Shown here piece after piece: positions 33,050-42,707 of a DNA stretch of 64,000 nt. Positions within the stretch are counted from its first letter, which is position 1. Every line of letters begins with the position of its first letter. Source of the DNA: Mortierella alpina (taxonomy: Eukaryota > Mortierellomycota > Mortierellomycetes > Mortierellales > Mortierellaceae); contig JANATF010000003.1 in assembly GCA_029449245.1 (NCBI GenBank), forward strand, positions 2,232,001 through 2,296,000, written 5' to 3'. The position numbers and the translations under genes are program-made. Under the pieces are notes generated by a model. It made no database searches. It was not told the DNA's origin and saw nothing but the letters and a program-made list of their open reading frames with translations.

Positions 33050-34789
33050 TCAAAGGGCGCCTTGCGATACCCAGAAGCGTCGGGTAATGGCTTCATATCG
33101 GTCAATGACCTCTCCTCCCTCCGGAAACTCCCAGCCTTCCATGGCCTTGCCTTGCTTGCCTGAGCCGAGATATCCCGCAGCAGCACCACCTGCATTGATC
33201 TCGGATACGAGCGCCGAAGGAGCCAGCTTGATCTGGACCACAACCATTTGTACCCGCAGGCGATAAAACGCTTGAGAGACTTTGTCCTGGATGCTGAGAT
33301 ATTGAAATCTTGTCTCTGCTGGGACGTTGCGAGCTAGGACCGAGACGGTTTCCAGCGTCTGATCCTTGACCAGCTCCACCATGATCTTTGCCTGGAAGGT
33401 CGTGTCGTATTTGCTTCGGTCGACGGACTTGTCGGCCATCAACTTGAGTCGTTTCTCTGCATAGTCCAGAATCTCTTGTACCGCACTGGGCACCCGCCAT
33501 TCCAGAGTGTAGGGCGTCATGGTGTACACTTTCTGATGAAGACCGAACGTGTGCTCGAGCTCTAGAGGCCGGACCGTGTTTGGAAACTCTTCCCTGTTTT
33601 CCTCTGGTTGGAACTCATAGGGTCGCTCCTCCTGAGGATTGCTGTAGTAGTCATTGTCGTTGATATCATGGTGGGGATCTGAATCGTCAGCAGCAGCCAT
33701 TCCTTGCGAATCCATGTTTTCGCCATTATTGTTGCTGTTTTTGTTGTTGTTGTTGTTGCTACTTCCTGCATGACTGACATCCCTGGCAACTCTACGTGAC
33801 GAAGACGAGATATTGATGTCAGACCGTCGTACGACGGCCGAGAATACGTCTGATGAAGGCTTCGTACTTGGCAAAGCTGCTGCTCCTGCTGCTCCTGTTG
33901 ATGCATCCTGTCCTCCCAACCCCCCGTTGGGTGCGGTCTCTCTCTGATAGGACGATGACGACGGAGCAGAGCCAGCAGAGACGGTTGTTGTGACCTGCTC
34001 CTGACTCCGGCCCCTGTACAACTCTAGGACCAAGACAAAGGACACGCCTTCTGGCATTTTGACGGGTACCCAGACTTGAGCAGAGCCCTTACGGAACGGG
34101 ATGAATCGCTTGAGCGAGAGGATCTTGCGATTGGTGTTGGCGTCAACGAGAACAATGTCTACGGTGGTGTCCTTGGGCAGATTCCTGGCGTATTTGCGGG
34201 ACCATTGGACGGTCTGATAGGATCCAGTGTGCCAAACAGAGCGCGAATCGGGCAAGAGCAGGAGCGGAGTGGTGGGTAGGCGGCCCTTAGATGAGACGAC
34301 CTTGGTTGGCGGTGCTCTCTTCACTAGGGATCGCTTTTTGCTTGGGGTGCCGCTAGTAATGTGTGGATCGGTGGTGCTCTTGGGCGTACTATGAGCGTGG
34401 GCGTCATTTTGGCGGATGCGATTCTTTTTTTGGGCTTGATCGGCCGCTATTTTTGCCACACGAGCACCTAGTACACCTCCAGAGGACTTTTTCGTAGAGG
34501 TGGCTGAGAGCCCTTGACGGCTACGCCTCTGCAGGCGGGGCTGAGAGGGTTCGGCATCTCCATTCCTCATCAGCGTGGAGGCCATATTAGTGTTGGACGC
34601 TGCCTGAATATGCTGCGAGAGTGATTCCTCAGAGCGGCTCCTGTTTCGTTGCTGGTGCTGTTGCCTTGCTGGGGTGAGATTAGGAGTGTGGGTATTGGCG
34701 CGGCGAGCGGCGGGAGATGCATCTGAGAGGAGGGTCAAAGCTGTTGCGAGACTCAGACTGAGCAGGAGAACGGGGTGTTGAATCTTCAT
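33050..34789 (-). CDS. Secreted Kre9/Knh1-like protein with long low-complexity linkers
   Basis: Single-exon minus-strand gene of 579 residues from the ATG at 34789; an earlier in-frame ATG (34807) would add MISLLN in front of a good signal peptide (KIQHPVLLLSLSLATALTLLSDASP) and is less likely. After a basic, Ser/Gln-rich stretch comes one Kre9/Knh1 N-terminal-type beta domain: SVWHTGSYQTVQWSRKYARNLPKDTTVDIVLVD..., SAQVWVPVKMPEGVSFVLVLELYRG. Proteins with this domain act in cell-wall beta-1,6-glucan assembly or are Ser/Thr-rich GPI proteins. An Asn-rich insert (NNNNNKNSNNNG) separates it from a C-terminal part (LHQKVYTMTPYTLEWRVP; FQYLSIQDKVSQAFYRLRVQMVVVQ) that may hold a second, less clear beta domain. 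No GPI tail is seen, so it is predicted to be soluble or wall-bound. Confidence 0.78.
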   Translation of the reverse strand: MKIQHPVLLLSLSLATALTLLSDASPAARRANTHTPNLTPARQQHQQRNRSRSEESLSQHIQAASNTNMASTLMRNGDAEPSQPRLQRRSRQGLSATSTKKSSGGVLGARVAKIAADQAQKKNRIRQNDAHAHSTPKSTTDPHITSGTPSKKRSLVKRAPPTKVVSSKGRLPTTPLLLLPDSRSVWHTGSYQTVQWSRKYARNLPKDTTVDIVLVDANTNRKILSLKRFIPFRKGSAQVWVPVKMPEGVSFVLVLELYRGRSQEQVTTTVSAGSAPSSSSYQRETAPNGGLGGQDASTGAAGAAALPSTKPSSDVFSAVVRRSDINISSSSRRVARDVSHAGSSNNNNNKNSNNNGENMDSQGMAAADDSDPHHDINDNDYYSNPQEERPYEFQPEENREEFPNTVRPLELEHTFGLHQKVYTMTPYTLEWRVPSAVQEILDYAEKRLKLMADKSVDRSKYDTTFQAKIMVELVKDQTLETVSVLARNVPAETRFQYLSIQDKVSQAFYRLRVQMVVVQIKLAPSALVSEINAGGAAAGYLGSGKQGKAMEGWEFPEGGEVIDRYEAITRRFWVSQGAL

Positions 34790-35621
34790 GTTGAGGAGAC
34801 TGATCAAGGGCGAACAGAGCAGGGTGCGGGCATACGGTCGAGTGAATTGAGGGTCGTCGAAAAAAAAAAAGTCAAACCAAAAATATTTGTATATAGAGAA
34901 AAAAAAAAGAAAGAGGTCCTGAATGGAGTCAAGAATCCAGGAGAGGGTGGTCGAGGGGAGGACAAGCGAGACGCAGGTGTGGTGCTATGCGGATGGTGCA
35001 GCGAAACAGGTGGGCTCGGAGATGTCCAGAGAACCGAGAACGTGATCGCGAGAGCCAAGGGAGGCGTCGAAGGGGGGAGAGGGCAGCAATGTCAATTGCA
35101 AGTTGGAAGGGTTCGATCAATGGCGCGCCTGGTTGTGGCCAACGGGGGAGAGAGTGCAATAAGCAATACGGAGGCAGACAAGGACTGCACGACTGTACGG
35201 AAGACTGGAGCGAGGGAAGGAAGGAAGGACGGCAGAGGGACGAAGGAAGGCCGTCGACAGAAGCAGCGATGGGGGGGGGGGGGGGGGGGGGGGGAAGGCG
35301 AGGGGCGGAGGAGGAGGAGGAGGAGGAGGAGGAGAGCGAGAGCGAGGGGACGGGCGAGAGGAAAAGAAATGCACACAGGGACGAGGGTTTGTTGTGGTGG
35401 CCCTACCAGATCGCACTGGCAGCGGACAAGAGTAATATGTTATTTTTAGGGGCCGCAAGCGCTGGTCATCTGCTGCTGCAATCGTCGAATTTGCACACTC
35501 TGCAAGGCATCCTGCAGCGGCACCGGTCGGACACGGCCTCGCATCATCGCATCATCCCGCGTCTCGTCCTCCTCCTCCTCCTCCTCCTCCTCCTCTTACT
35601 CGTTCATCTTGCCACTGCTGC
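34790..35621. other. G-rich upstream region of the Kre9-like gene
   Basis: This is the presumed promoter of the minus-strand Kre9-like gene. A run of 24 G occupies 35271-35294, followed by GGA repeats to about 35332, and CTC repeats at 35566-35597. Frames through it encode only simple Gly/Arg/Glu or Leu runs and are not credible genes. A-runs occur at 34861-34870 and 34901-34910. Confidence 0.6.
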
Positions 35622-36023
35622 ATGAGCCGAGAACGCGGGGTGCAAAGAGTCCGAGATCTGGCAGAGAACAGAAAGGCGGACAGCACTCAGGGCACAGGAC
35701 TCTCTCTCATCTTCAACGCTCGAAGCCGCGGCCCAGACCTCACAGACAAACACTCCACGGGAGGCACAGACTCTGCTGCCGCTCAACGGACACGTTTTTC
35801 TGCCCGCATTGAGCAGGCGGTGGAGATTGAGAGCCAACTTCGAGCAGAGGAACGATGGTGGCAAAACAATTACGGCGCTCTCGTCGACCCTGGCCCCTCC
35901 CGCTCCAAGGGCTGCAAAAAACCTTACTCGAAATGGGATCGGGGCACTCTAATTATCCTTTTTTGCTTCGCTGGCGACGCTGTGGCGCACTCAGCAGCTC
36001 TCCAACCGAACAGGGCCGCGTAA
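35622..36023 (+). CDS. Possible small gene of unknown function
   Basis: An uninterrupted frame of 133 codons with soluble, mixed composition (VRDLAENRKADSTQGTGLSL, FSARIEQAVEIESQLRAEERWWQNNYGALVDPG). It is preceded by a CTC-rich tract that could be its leader and lies alone in a 1.9-kb spacer. The final 30 residues look less protein-like, so a splice near 35900 is possible. No family is recognised and the opposite strand is also open for 86 codons. Kept as a low-confidence candidate. Confidence 0.3.
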   Translation: MSRERGVQRVRDLAENRKADSTQGTGLSLIFNARSRGPDLTDKHSTGGTDSAAAQRTRFSARIEQAVEIESQLRAEERWWQNNYGALVDPGPSRSKGCKKPYSKWDRGTLIILFCFAGDAVAHSAALQPNRAA

Positions 36024-36701
36024 ATATTATTGTTTGCTCTATTAAACCAGAGGGTGGATGGACATTTATTTCCCCTGGTTACGGATTCCAATAGAACTCT
36101 ATTTGACATTCATTGTTGGTTAGGTGTCCAAGCACACATCCATGCAATAGTGGAGGTGAGGAGGTGGCATATGCTCGATCACCACGCAACGTTCCATCAG
36201 CATTCACGGCCCTCCTCGTTGGGCGTGAATAATCACTTGGAAACCAGCGGGCTCTGATATCTTTAAAAGTTGCAGGTCAGTTTATGGTGCATCTCCCCCT
36301 AGACCACTTCAATTTCCCCTTCCTTCTGAGAGACACGCAGGCATGATCCACTTCGATGACGTTGCAATCGGTCCTCTCTACATGTTGTTGGTACAGAGCA
36401 CACAAATACCGAACCAAAAGTAGATTGCGCGGTTTTGTTTGCAATAGATATTCTGCCACAGCGGACCGTGTTCCTCGGACTTTTACATGTGTTGCAGCAA
36501 TTTAATGCAGCGCTAAATGGTAATAATGGTCTAACGGACTATTGAACATCAACGGGTGAAGAGAGCGCCGATAGAAAAGAAGATCTACGCTCTGCACGAT
36601 GACGGTTATCAGCCTCCAAGATACGACTTGATCGAAGCGTCTGTCACTGTTGGACTTTGAATTGCCGGTGGTCACTGAAGGTTGAAACACAACTCTCAGG
36701 A
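36024..36701. other. Spacer downstream of the class III chitinase
   Basis: About 680 bp with short frames only. No recognisable gene, RNA or repeat. Confidence 0.45.
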
Positions 36702-38137
36702 CTAGTTGTCGCTGTGGGATATGTCTCGAACCCTTGATTTCTTTGTGCGAGTCTCAAAGGTCCGAGCAGGCCCCTCTATTCTCATCGTCCTGACGCCACG
36801 GGTGCTTTTTTTAGAACCAGGCGAGGGTATAGTTGTAACATGCTGTGCAATACGATCTGCAGGATCTGAGGGTGAGGGGACCGAACGACTCTTGATATTA
36901 TCAGCACGCTTGTTGTGCCAAGGTTCTCTAGGCCGCTGAGGCAAATCGGGCCAATCTGCCCAGCCTAAATCCCCAGTCCACGGGTTCCAAGTATCTTCAG
37001 GGCACGGGGGTTCAGGACTCTCTGGATACTCGGGCGACGGTTCATTAGGTGGGGGATGGTCTGGAGTAGGTGGCGGCTCATGAGGAGAAGGCAGAGTAGG
37101 CGGCGCAGGATCTTTGCTTCTGCCACCGCCAGCCAAGGCTCGAGCAGCCACCGCAGCGAGACCAGAGACGCTGGCATAGCCAGCATCCCACATCATCACT
37201 CCTCCAAAGTTAGAATAGGACTGGACCTGACTAATGACCTTGATAAGCTGGTCCGCACTCAGAACGTTGCTGCCAGCAGCGTCAGGCCCGCCGGGAACGC
37301 CCAGGTAGATCTTGACACTCTTGTTGATAGAGGATGAGCTGGCCCATTCATTCCACGCCGCAAAGTTAAACCTGTCTCTGTCAGCCCCACAGTTATTGTT
37401 GTAGAACTGCACAAAGAGCATGTCGAACCAAGATGAGACCATCATAGGTTCGAGCCAGCGGTCTGGCAGGGGACACTGTGGTGCCCCTGTAATGTAGTAC
37501 TGGCGAGATGATACGGCAAAACTTTCTCTTAGAGACTCGAGAAACCCTACGTAGCCTTGCGTCGCTCCATCTTCGAGATCCAAGTCCACCCCGTCAAGAA
37601 TGGCATCCTCGAATGGCCGAGTATCTGAAGACCCGCCCAAGAACATGTCCCAGACAGTTTTAGCAAAGGCTTGACCTGCAGCGTTGTCAGCGATGGCATA
37701 GGATCCAGATGCGCCACCGATCGACAAAAGGACGGCCTTGCCCTGCGACTGGCAAAATTTGATATCCTGGGCCATTTTGGGGCAGTGAAGGATGGAGGTG
37801 CCTGGATAGGTCTCTTTGCAATGGTTGGCAAAGTCCAAGCCTGGAAGGTTGTCTTGGATCTGGGCCAGGAAGGAGAGGACAAGTATATCAATGGTATCAT
37901 TTTGACAATAGTCTGCCAGGTCGCCTTCGGCGGATGCGCCACTATAGAAATGGGTCAATATCAGTATCTACTTTACTTTTCTTTTCTTCGCGGCAACCAT
38001 CAACGGTGCCGTTCTTACTTCTGACCCCAGTAATTGACCAAGTTGGTCCGAGCACTCGCTTCAAAGGCAGCAACGGGTGGAAGGAGGAGCAAAGCGCCTG
38101 CTATCGAGAAGACGAGGCGACGTAAGGTTGGTCTCAT
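36702..38137 (-). CDS. Secreted class III (plant-type) GH18 chitinase
   Basis: Two minus-strand exons (38019-38137, 36702-37941) sum to 452 codons plus stop. A signal peptide (RRLVFSIAGALLLLPPVAAF) precedes the first barrel strand NLVNYWGQ, which crosses the junction into NGASAEGDLADYCQND. The barrel continues with DILVLSFLAQ, KAVLLSIGGASGSYA, the catalytic DGVDLDLEDG (DxxDxDxE intact), YYITGAPQCPLPD, FDMLFVQFYNNNCG, VKIYLGVPGGPDAAG and GGVMMWDAGYAS, all typical of class III chitinases such as yeast Cts1. After the ~300-residue domain comes a Pro/Glu-rich linker (PSPHEPPPTPDHPPPNEPSP) and a basic tail with several Arg/Lys clusters (TRTKKSRVRD). No GPI signal is present. The likely role is chitin remodelling in the wall or septum. 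Confidence 0.93.
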
Positions 38138-39397
38138 AGATCGAGATCTTTTTTTTTTTTTTCGCTGGAGTGACAATTGATATGAGAAATGATGGCAGGA
38201 CCATTGTCGCAAGCAATGGCCACTCTTATAAACGACGATTCGCCTTGGGTACACGCGGTACTTCCTTTGAAAGCCTCAAAGAAGGCGCATCAAGGTGAGT
38301 TCCTAGAGCCACAGTGTGTGGACCTCAGTTCAAGAACGAAGGCTCCCTCCCAGCCTTGTTGTGGACTATTGCATCCACAGCGACTGAAAATGGGCGAGAG
38401 GGGAAGTGAGACAGACCTGCAGCTTGCATGTGGACATTTTTGCAGCATGCGTCAGGCACGCCAACGAGACAGGGACGATCAGCTTCTCAACTTGGAGATG
38501 CATGGTGCAACGATCTTGTCGTGGAACGGGCCACTTGCTCTCTCTCTCTTTTTTTTTTTTTTGTGAAAAGAATATAGCCCCCATATAGTACCTCGCTCGC
38601 ATGATTACAAGCTCGGTGTGGAAGAGGGAATTTTACAACTTCTTCCGAATGGAAGTAGACGATCACACCCACGGGGACGCCTTGTGAGCGTATGGGAGGA
38701 ACTCAGACATGTTTACTCGGAACTTTCTTGATAGGGATCCAAGGCCAACGCGGCAGCCACAACAATTTAAAGCAAATCGAACCTCTGCAGGAAGTGCACG
38801 CCACCTCACTAACAATTTAAGCCCGTGGGACCACTAGTTCGCGAGCAATTGAGAACCCAATTGCTCATTATGACTGCTTAAACGACCCCTGGAAGCCAGG
38901 TGGTAGCAGTCGGTCCCCATGGCACCAGGTTGGGCATTGTTCTGGGACATTTGGACGTAGGATCGTAGCATTGCGCAATTGCTGTGAATATTTTGCATTG
39001 AGATCCGGATGATTTTTTTTTGAGTTGACTTGAGTCATTCATCGTCGCAGTTGGCCAAACAGATGGCGCCATTCGGCGTGGAGGGGTTGAGCTCAGGTGA
39101 GCTCAGGTGAGCTGAAGTCTGAGATGCTAGGCACGGTCGTGTCTATCGCGGATCCAGCAGGGAAGTAGCTCATGCAATAGTTGGACAATTAAACAAAGGT
39201 CTTGATAACGCTGGATGAATCTGAACACTTCTTACGCTCAACCTTCGTAAAGCAAGACCTGATGGCAGTCGAGCGCAGATGCTCAGGGTACTAGGCAATA
39301 GTGATTATATTAACTGCGTCTTCTAGCGGCCTGTACATCCCGGTGCTCGACCCTCCGATCCTTGATCATGTGGAAACTAGCGGCACCAGGCCAAGGA
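38138..39397. other. Spacer, promoter side of the class III chitinase
   Basis: 1.26 kb between the chitinase start and the COX6 stop. T-runs lie at 38149-38162 and about 38550-38561. A 9-bp inverted repeat with 6-bp loop is at 38843-38866 (GAGCAATTG / CAATTGCTC), and GAGCTCAGGT is repeated at about 39090-39113. No supported gene. Confidence 0.5.
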
Positions 39398-40250
39398 TTA
39401 CAATCCAAGTTCCTCCTTGGTCTGAACGCCCAACTCAGTCTTGAGAGGAGCCAGTTCATCCAGGTATTGTTTGTACAAGGCATCGGAGCCAGCCTTGACC
39501 TTCAATCCCTCAAAGACGCGGACAGCAGTTGCAAAGTCGTTAACACGTCTAGATGCCTTGAGAGCAGCAGCAATGACGGAGGGTGCGGGTACAAGATCGT
39601 AGCCAAAGGCATTGTTCAATCCACGCTGGAGCTCAAATACATCGTCGACATTGTCAAAGAACTTGACAAAACGTTCCGTGAAATGCTCAAAAGTCTCCTC
39701 GCCATGCTCCGAAGAATAGTTGCGGACTAGAACGATAATGCAAGCACGATGTATAGACCAGATACTCTGTTAATGATCCATTATATCGATGGCGATCTTG
39801 CTTGAGTGATCCTGCTCCTGCCTGCCACTTTTTTTTTTGATCCATGAGAGCATGCAGTAGCACTTTCTAGTGTCGGCTTGCTCAAACGTGTCTAGCGCGC
39901 CAGTCGGTCAGGCTGAGCGACGCTCGCGAGCCAAAAAAAAACGAGTTCCTGCTGATGGATTCCTGTACATGGTTTGGGTATGCAAGCGCGTGGTGTTTGC
40001 TGAGCTGTGTTATCGGACCCAGTGTCCTGCTTTGTTAAGCGGCGTCAAGACGCGACAGGTATGCTCTGCGACAAGAACCACTTCCTGTCAAGCTGATCCG
40101 GATTGTCGTTCCGTTGCCTCTTGAAGCTGTGCAATGTAAGTCAATGATGCACATACTCTGGACGGCAGAGCGGGTAGCGATGGCTGAGCGAGCGACCTGG
40201 ACGCGGGCAGTGGCCGCAAGAGGGCGGGAGAATGCAGCAAGGCGGTTCAT
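39398..40250 (-). CDS. COX6: Cytochrome c oxidase subunit 6 (Cox5a-type)
   Basis: A nuclear-encoded subunit of respiratory complex IV on the matrix side of the inner membrane. Two exons (40157-40250, 39398-39726) sum to exactly 140 codons plus stop. Exon 1 is a presequence (MNRLAAFSRPLAATARVQVARS). Exon 2 has the family core: SSEHGEETFEHFTERFVKFFDNVDDVFELQRGLNNAFGYDLVPAPSVIAAALKASRRVNDFATAVRVFEGLK, then a Lys/Glu-rich end. The ERFVKFF, NNAFGYDLVP and ASRRVNDFATAVRVFEG segments are diagnostic. Length matches the family. The 430-bp intron is unusually long for this window, where most introns are 50-110 bp. Confidence 0.95.
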
Positions 40251-41090
40251 GGTCGGTGGAGATGCAGAGTAGACGTGTACGAGTCGGACCTTGCTCACGT
40301 CCACTCACCTTCTCAGTCCAGTTTGAAAAAAAACGTCACCGAATTTTATACGGTTCTCGGCCCTAGCAACCTAGGCTGCTCTCTGCTGTCATTGTGGTGC
40401 TGATTCATGCCTTGGCTGACTGATGCGCAGAGCGGATAGGCAAGCTCGCTGGCTTAGCGCGACTATCGCCACCCTCTTCCCAAGCTGGTAAGAGCCTTGT
40501 TATGCGGAGTCTGCGCTTTCTGCGTACCCTAAACAGATGTTTTAATGACACCACGCAGTGCGAAGAGTTCAGGGGTGCGAGGGTGGCCCTTAGGACGCGG
40601 AGTGTGTGCTCCTTGCGGCTGGGCTGCGGATGAGGAAGACAAAGCGAGGAGAGAGGTAGGCAGCCACCGCAGGCTGGTGACCAATTTGGCAGCTGTGTGC
40701 CTGAGCCAGGGCACGAAATTAAATGATTTCTTGATGACAAACTTGAAGATCGCCGCACACCACCCACCAGCCATCCGAAATCACTCTATGACAAATATCC
40801 AGCCAAGCGGGTTATTTCTTATCCAGCCGCACCACCCACTTTTCAGTCTGGATATTTAACCCTGCCCTGCCCGCCCTTCCAGCAAACCCCCATTCCCACT
40901 CAACGTCTCTTTGCCCCTCCTCCAGCCCCATCCTCACTCTCACACATTGCTCGTTCTCTCCCTTCACTTTTACATTTATATTTTTCTGTTGTGTTCACTC
41001 TGGCCTTATCGGCACCCGTCTGACTACGATCTCTCCCGTCTCTGGATCTCCTCTCTTCTCTACATTCCCTTCTCGCCAATCCAAACCACC
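40251..41090. promoter_or_regulatory. Divergent promoter region, COX6 / RIB1
   Basis: 840 bp between opposed starts. The last 200 bp before RIB1 are CT-rich (ccctgcccgcccttccagc; ctctcccgtctctgg), typical of a fungal leader. Frames inside have no recognisable content. Confidence 0.45.
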
Positions 41091-42462
41091 ATGACCTGCT
41101 CTTCCGCCCAGGCTCAGGACACCTACATGCCCAGGAATGCCATCGACCATATGAGTCCCTTCTTCTACAAGAGCCATCATGCCCATAGCCACAGCCACGC
41201 TCGTCACCACCACCACCACTACCACTCAACGAACAGTTACAGCACGGATACCCCAGCCGAGAACAGCGAGTTTTTACAGACCCCTGTTCCTCGCCGTCCT
41301 TCGGTCCAGATCGATGCCGACAGAGCTCGAGTGCCTTCCCCTGCAGAGTCCACCCTCTCAACTGCATCGACGGCTGTCTCGTACAACACCCCACCCGCAA
41401 CACCACCATTGGCCACGGACACTCCTAACAGCATCAAGGAAGCTATTGCCTGGTGTACAGCCAGAGCCAGAATCCCTACGCCTGACGGATCCGAGTACTT
41501 TCTGCACATCTACGAAAACACCAAGGACAAGAAGGAGCATCTGGCATTTGTTTTTGGGGATGCGATCCGAAGCCAGAGCTTGGACAAGCCTCAGTGGAAC
41601 GAAACAGAGATGGATAGAGTCAAACGTGGAGCATACTCTGGCCGCTTGAGAAACACAGTGTCGGAGGATCAGCAGGATCTTGCAATGAACAGCGGCGACT
41701 ATGCTACAGGAGCTGATAACGCAACAACACCTTCACCTTCGGTGCCTCTGGTCCGTATTCATTCAGAGTGCTTCACGGGTGAGATTGGTCACTCTGCTCG
41801 TTGCGATTGTGGAGAGCAGCTGGACGAGGCCATTCGACTAATGAAGGCCGAGGGATCGGGGGTGGTCGTGTATCTCCGACAAGAAGGACGAGGCATCGGT
41901 CTTGCAGAGAAATTGAGGTACGCAAGGCGGGAGTGATCTTTATCCGGCATGACCCTTCCCCTTTCCCCATGTGAAAGTTCTGCACTGGGTCGATTGGTAC
42001 TTTCGCCGTAAAGCATAATTGCAGAGTGTGTCACTAACATTATTTTTTCTTTTTTACTTTTTCTTCTCCCACAGAGCATACAACCTACAGGATTTGGGAT
42101 ACGATACCGTCATGGCCAATCTGATGCTGAACCACGGTGCTGATGAACGCACGTACGATGTTGCACAGGCCATCCTTGAAGACTTGGGACTGACCCAGAT
42201 TCGTCTGTTGACCAACAATCCTGACAAGATCGAGCAGGTTGAAAAGGCCAGCGAGATCAAAGTTGTGCAAAGAGTGCCCATGATGCCAAAGTCGTGGGAA
42301 GCCATTGAGCAAGGCAAGGAAGCTGAACTCGAGGTCAAGGAAGGTGCAGTTGAGAACAAAATTGTACGAGGCAAGGAGCTCGACAAGTACTTGAAGGTCA
42401 AGGTGGAGCGGATGAGGCACTTGATTACCATCCCCTCCAGCATGAACGGCGTGAACGTATGA
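41091..42462 (+). CDS. RIB1: GTP cyclohydrolase II
   Basis: RIB1 catalyses the first committed step of riboflavin synthesis, opening GTP to a diaminopyrimidine 5'-phosphate plus formate and pyrophosphate. Two exons (41091-41917, 42075-42462) sum to 404 codons plus stop. The zinc site is present ([19 protein letters not shown], Cys-x10-Cys-x-Cys), as are the catalytic RQEGRGIGL, the [11 protein letters not shown] segment and the GTP-contact LLTNNPDKI. Around residues 28-46 an N-terminal extension is strikingly His-rich ([16 protein letters not shown]), then Ser/Pro/Thr-rich; this is not part of the conserved fold. The 3' part carries a Lys/Glu-rich segment before the conserved ending ([11 protein letters not shown]). 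AATAAA is at 42522-42527. Confidence 0.94.
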
Positions 42463-42707
42463 TGATGCTGTCGATATACCACTCTCCCTCTTGTACTCTA
42501 CTTTGTCTTTTTACGCACCATAATAAAGTCTGATGGCAGATATCTGCACGTGATTTAATACCCTTGTGTTGGCAGTCCGCTTTCTTTTTTTTTTTTTCTT
42601 CAACAACAAACAACTCTTGGACTCTTTTGCTCTACATCCCTTCGACCCCCATCTACTCAAGAACTACACCCCCCACACGACTCCTCAGTAGCCTTTTCAC
42701 TTTCATT

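Noticed and set aside
34775-35449. 224-codon frame through the G-run upstream of the Kre9-like gene
   Set aside because: It consists of Gly/Arg/Glu repeats generated by the G-run and GGA repeats.
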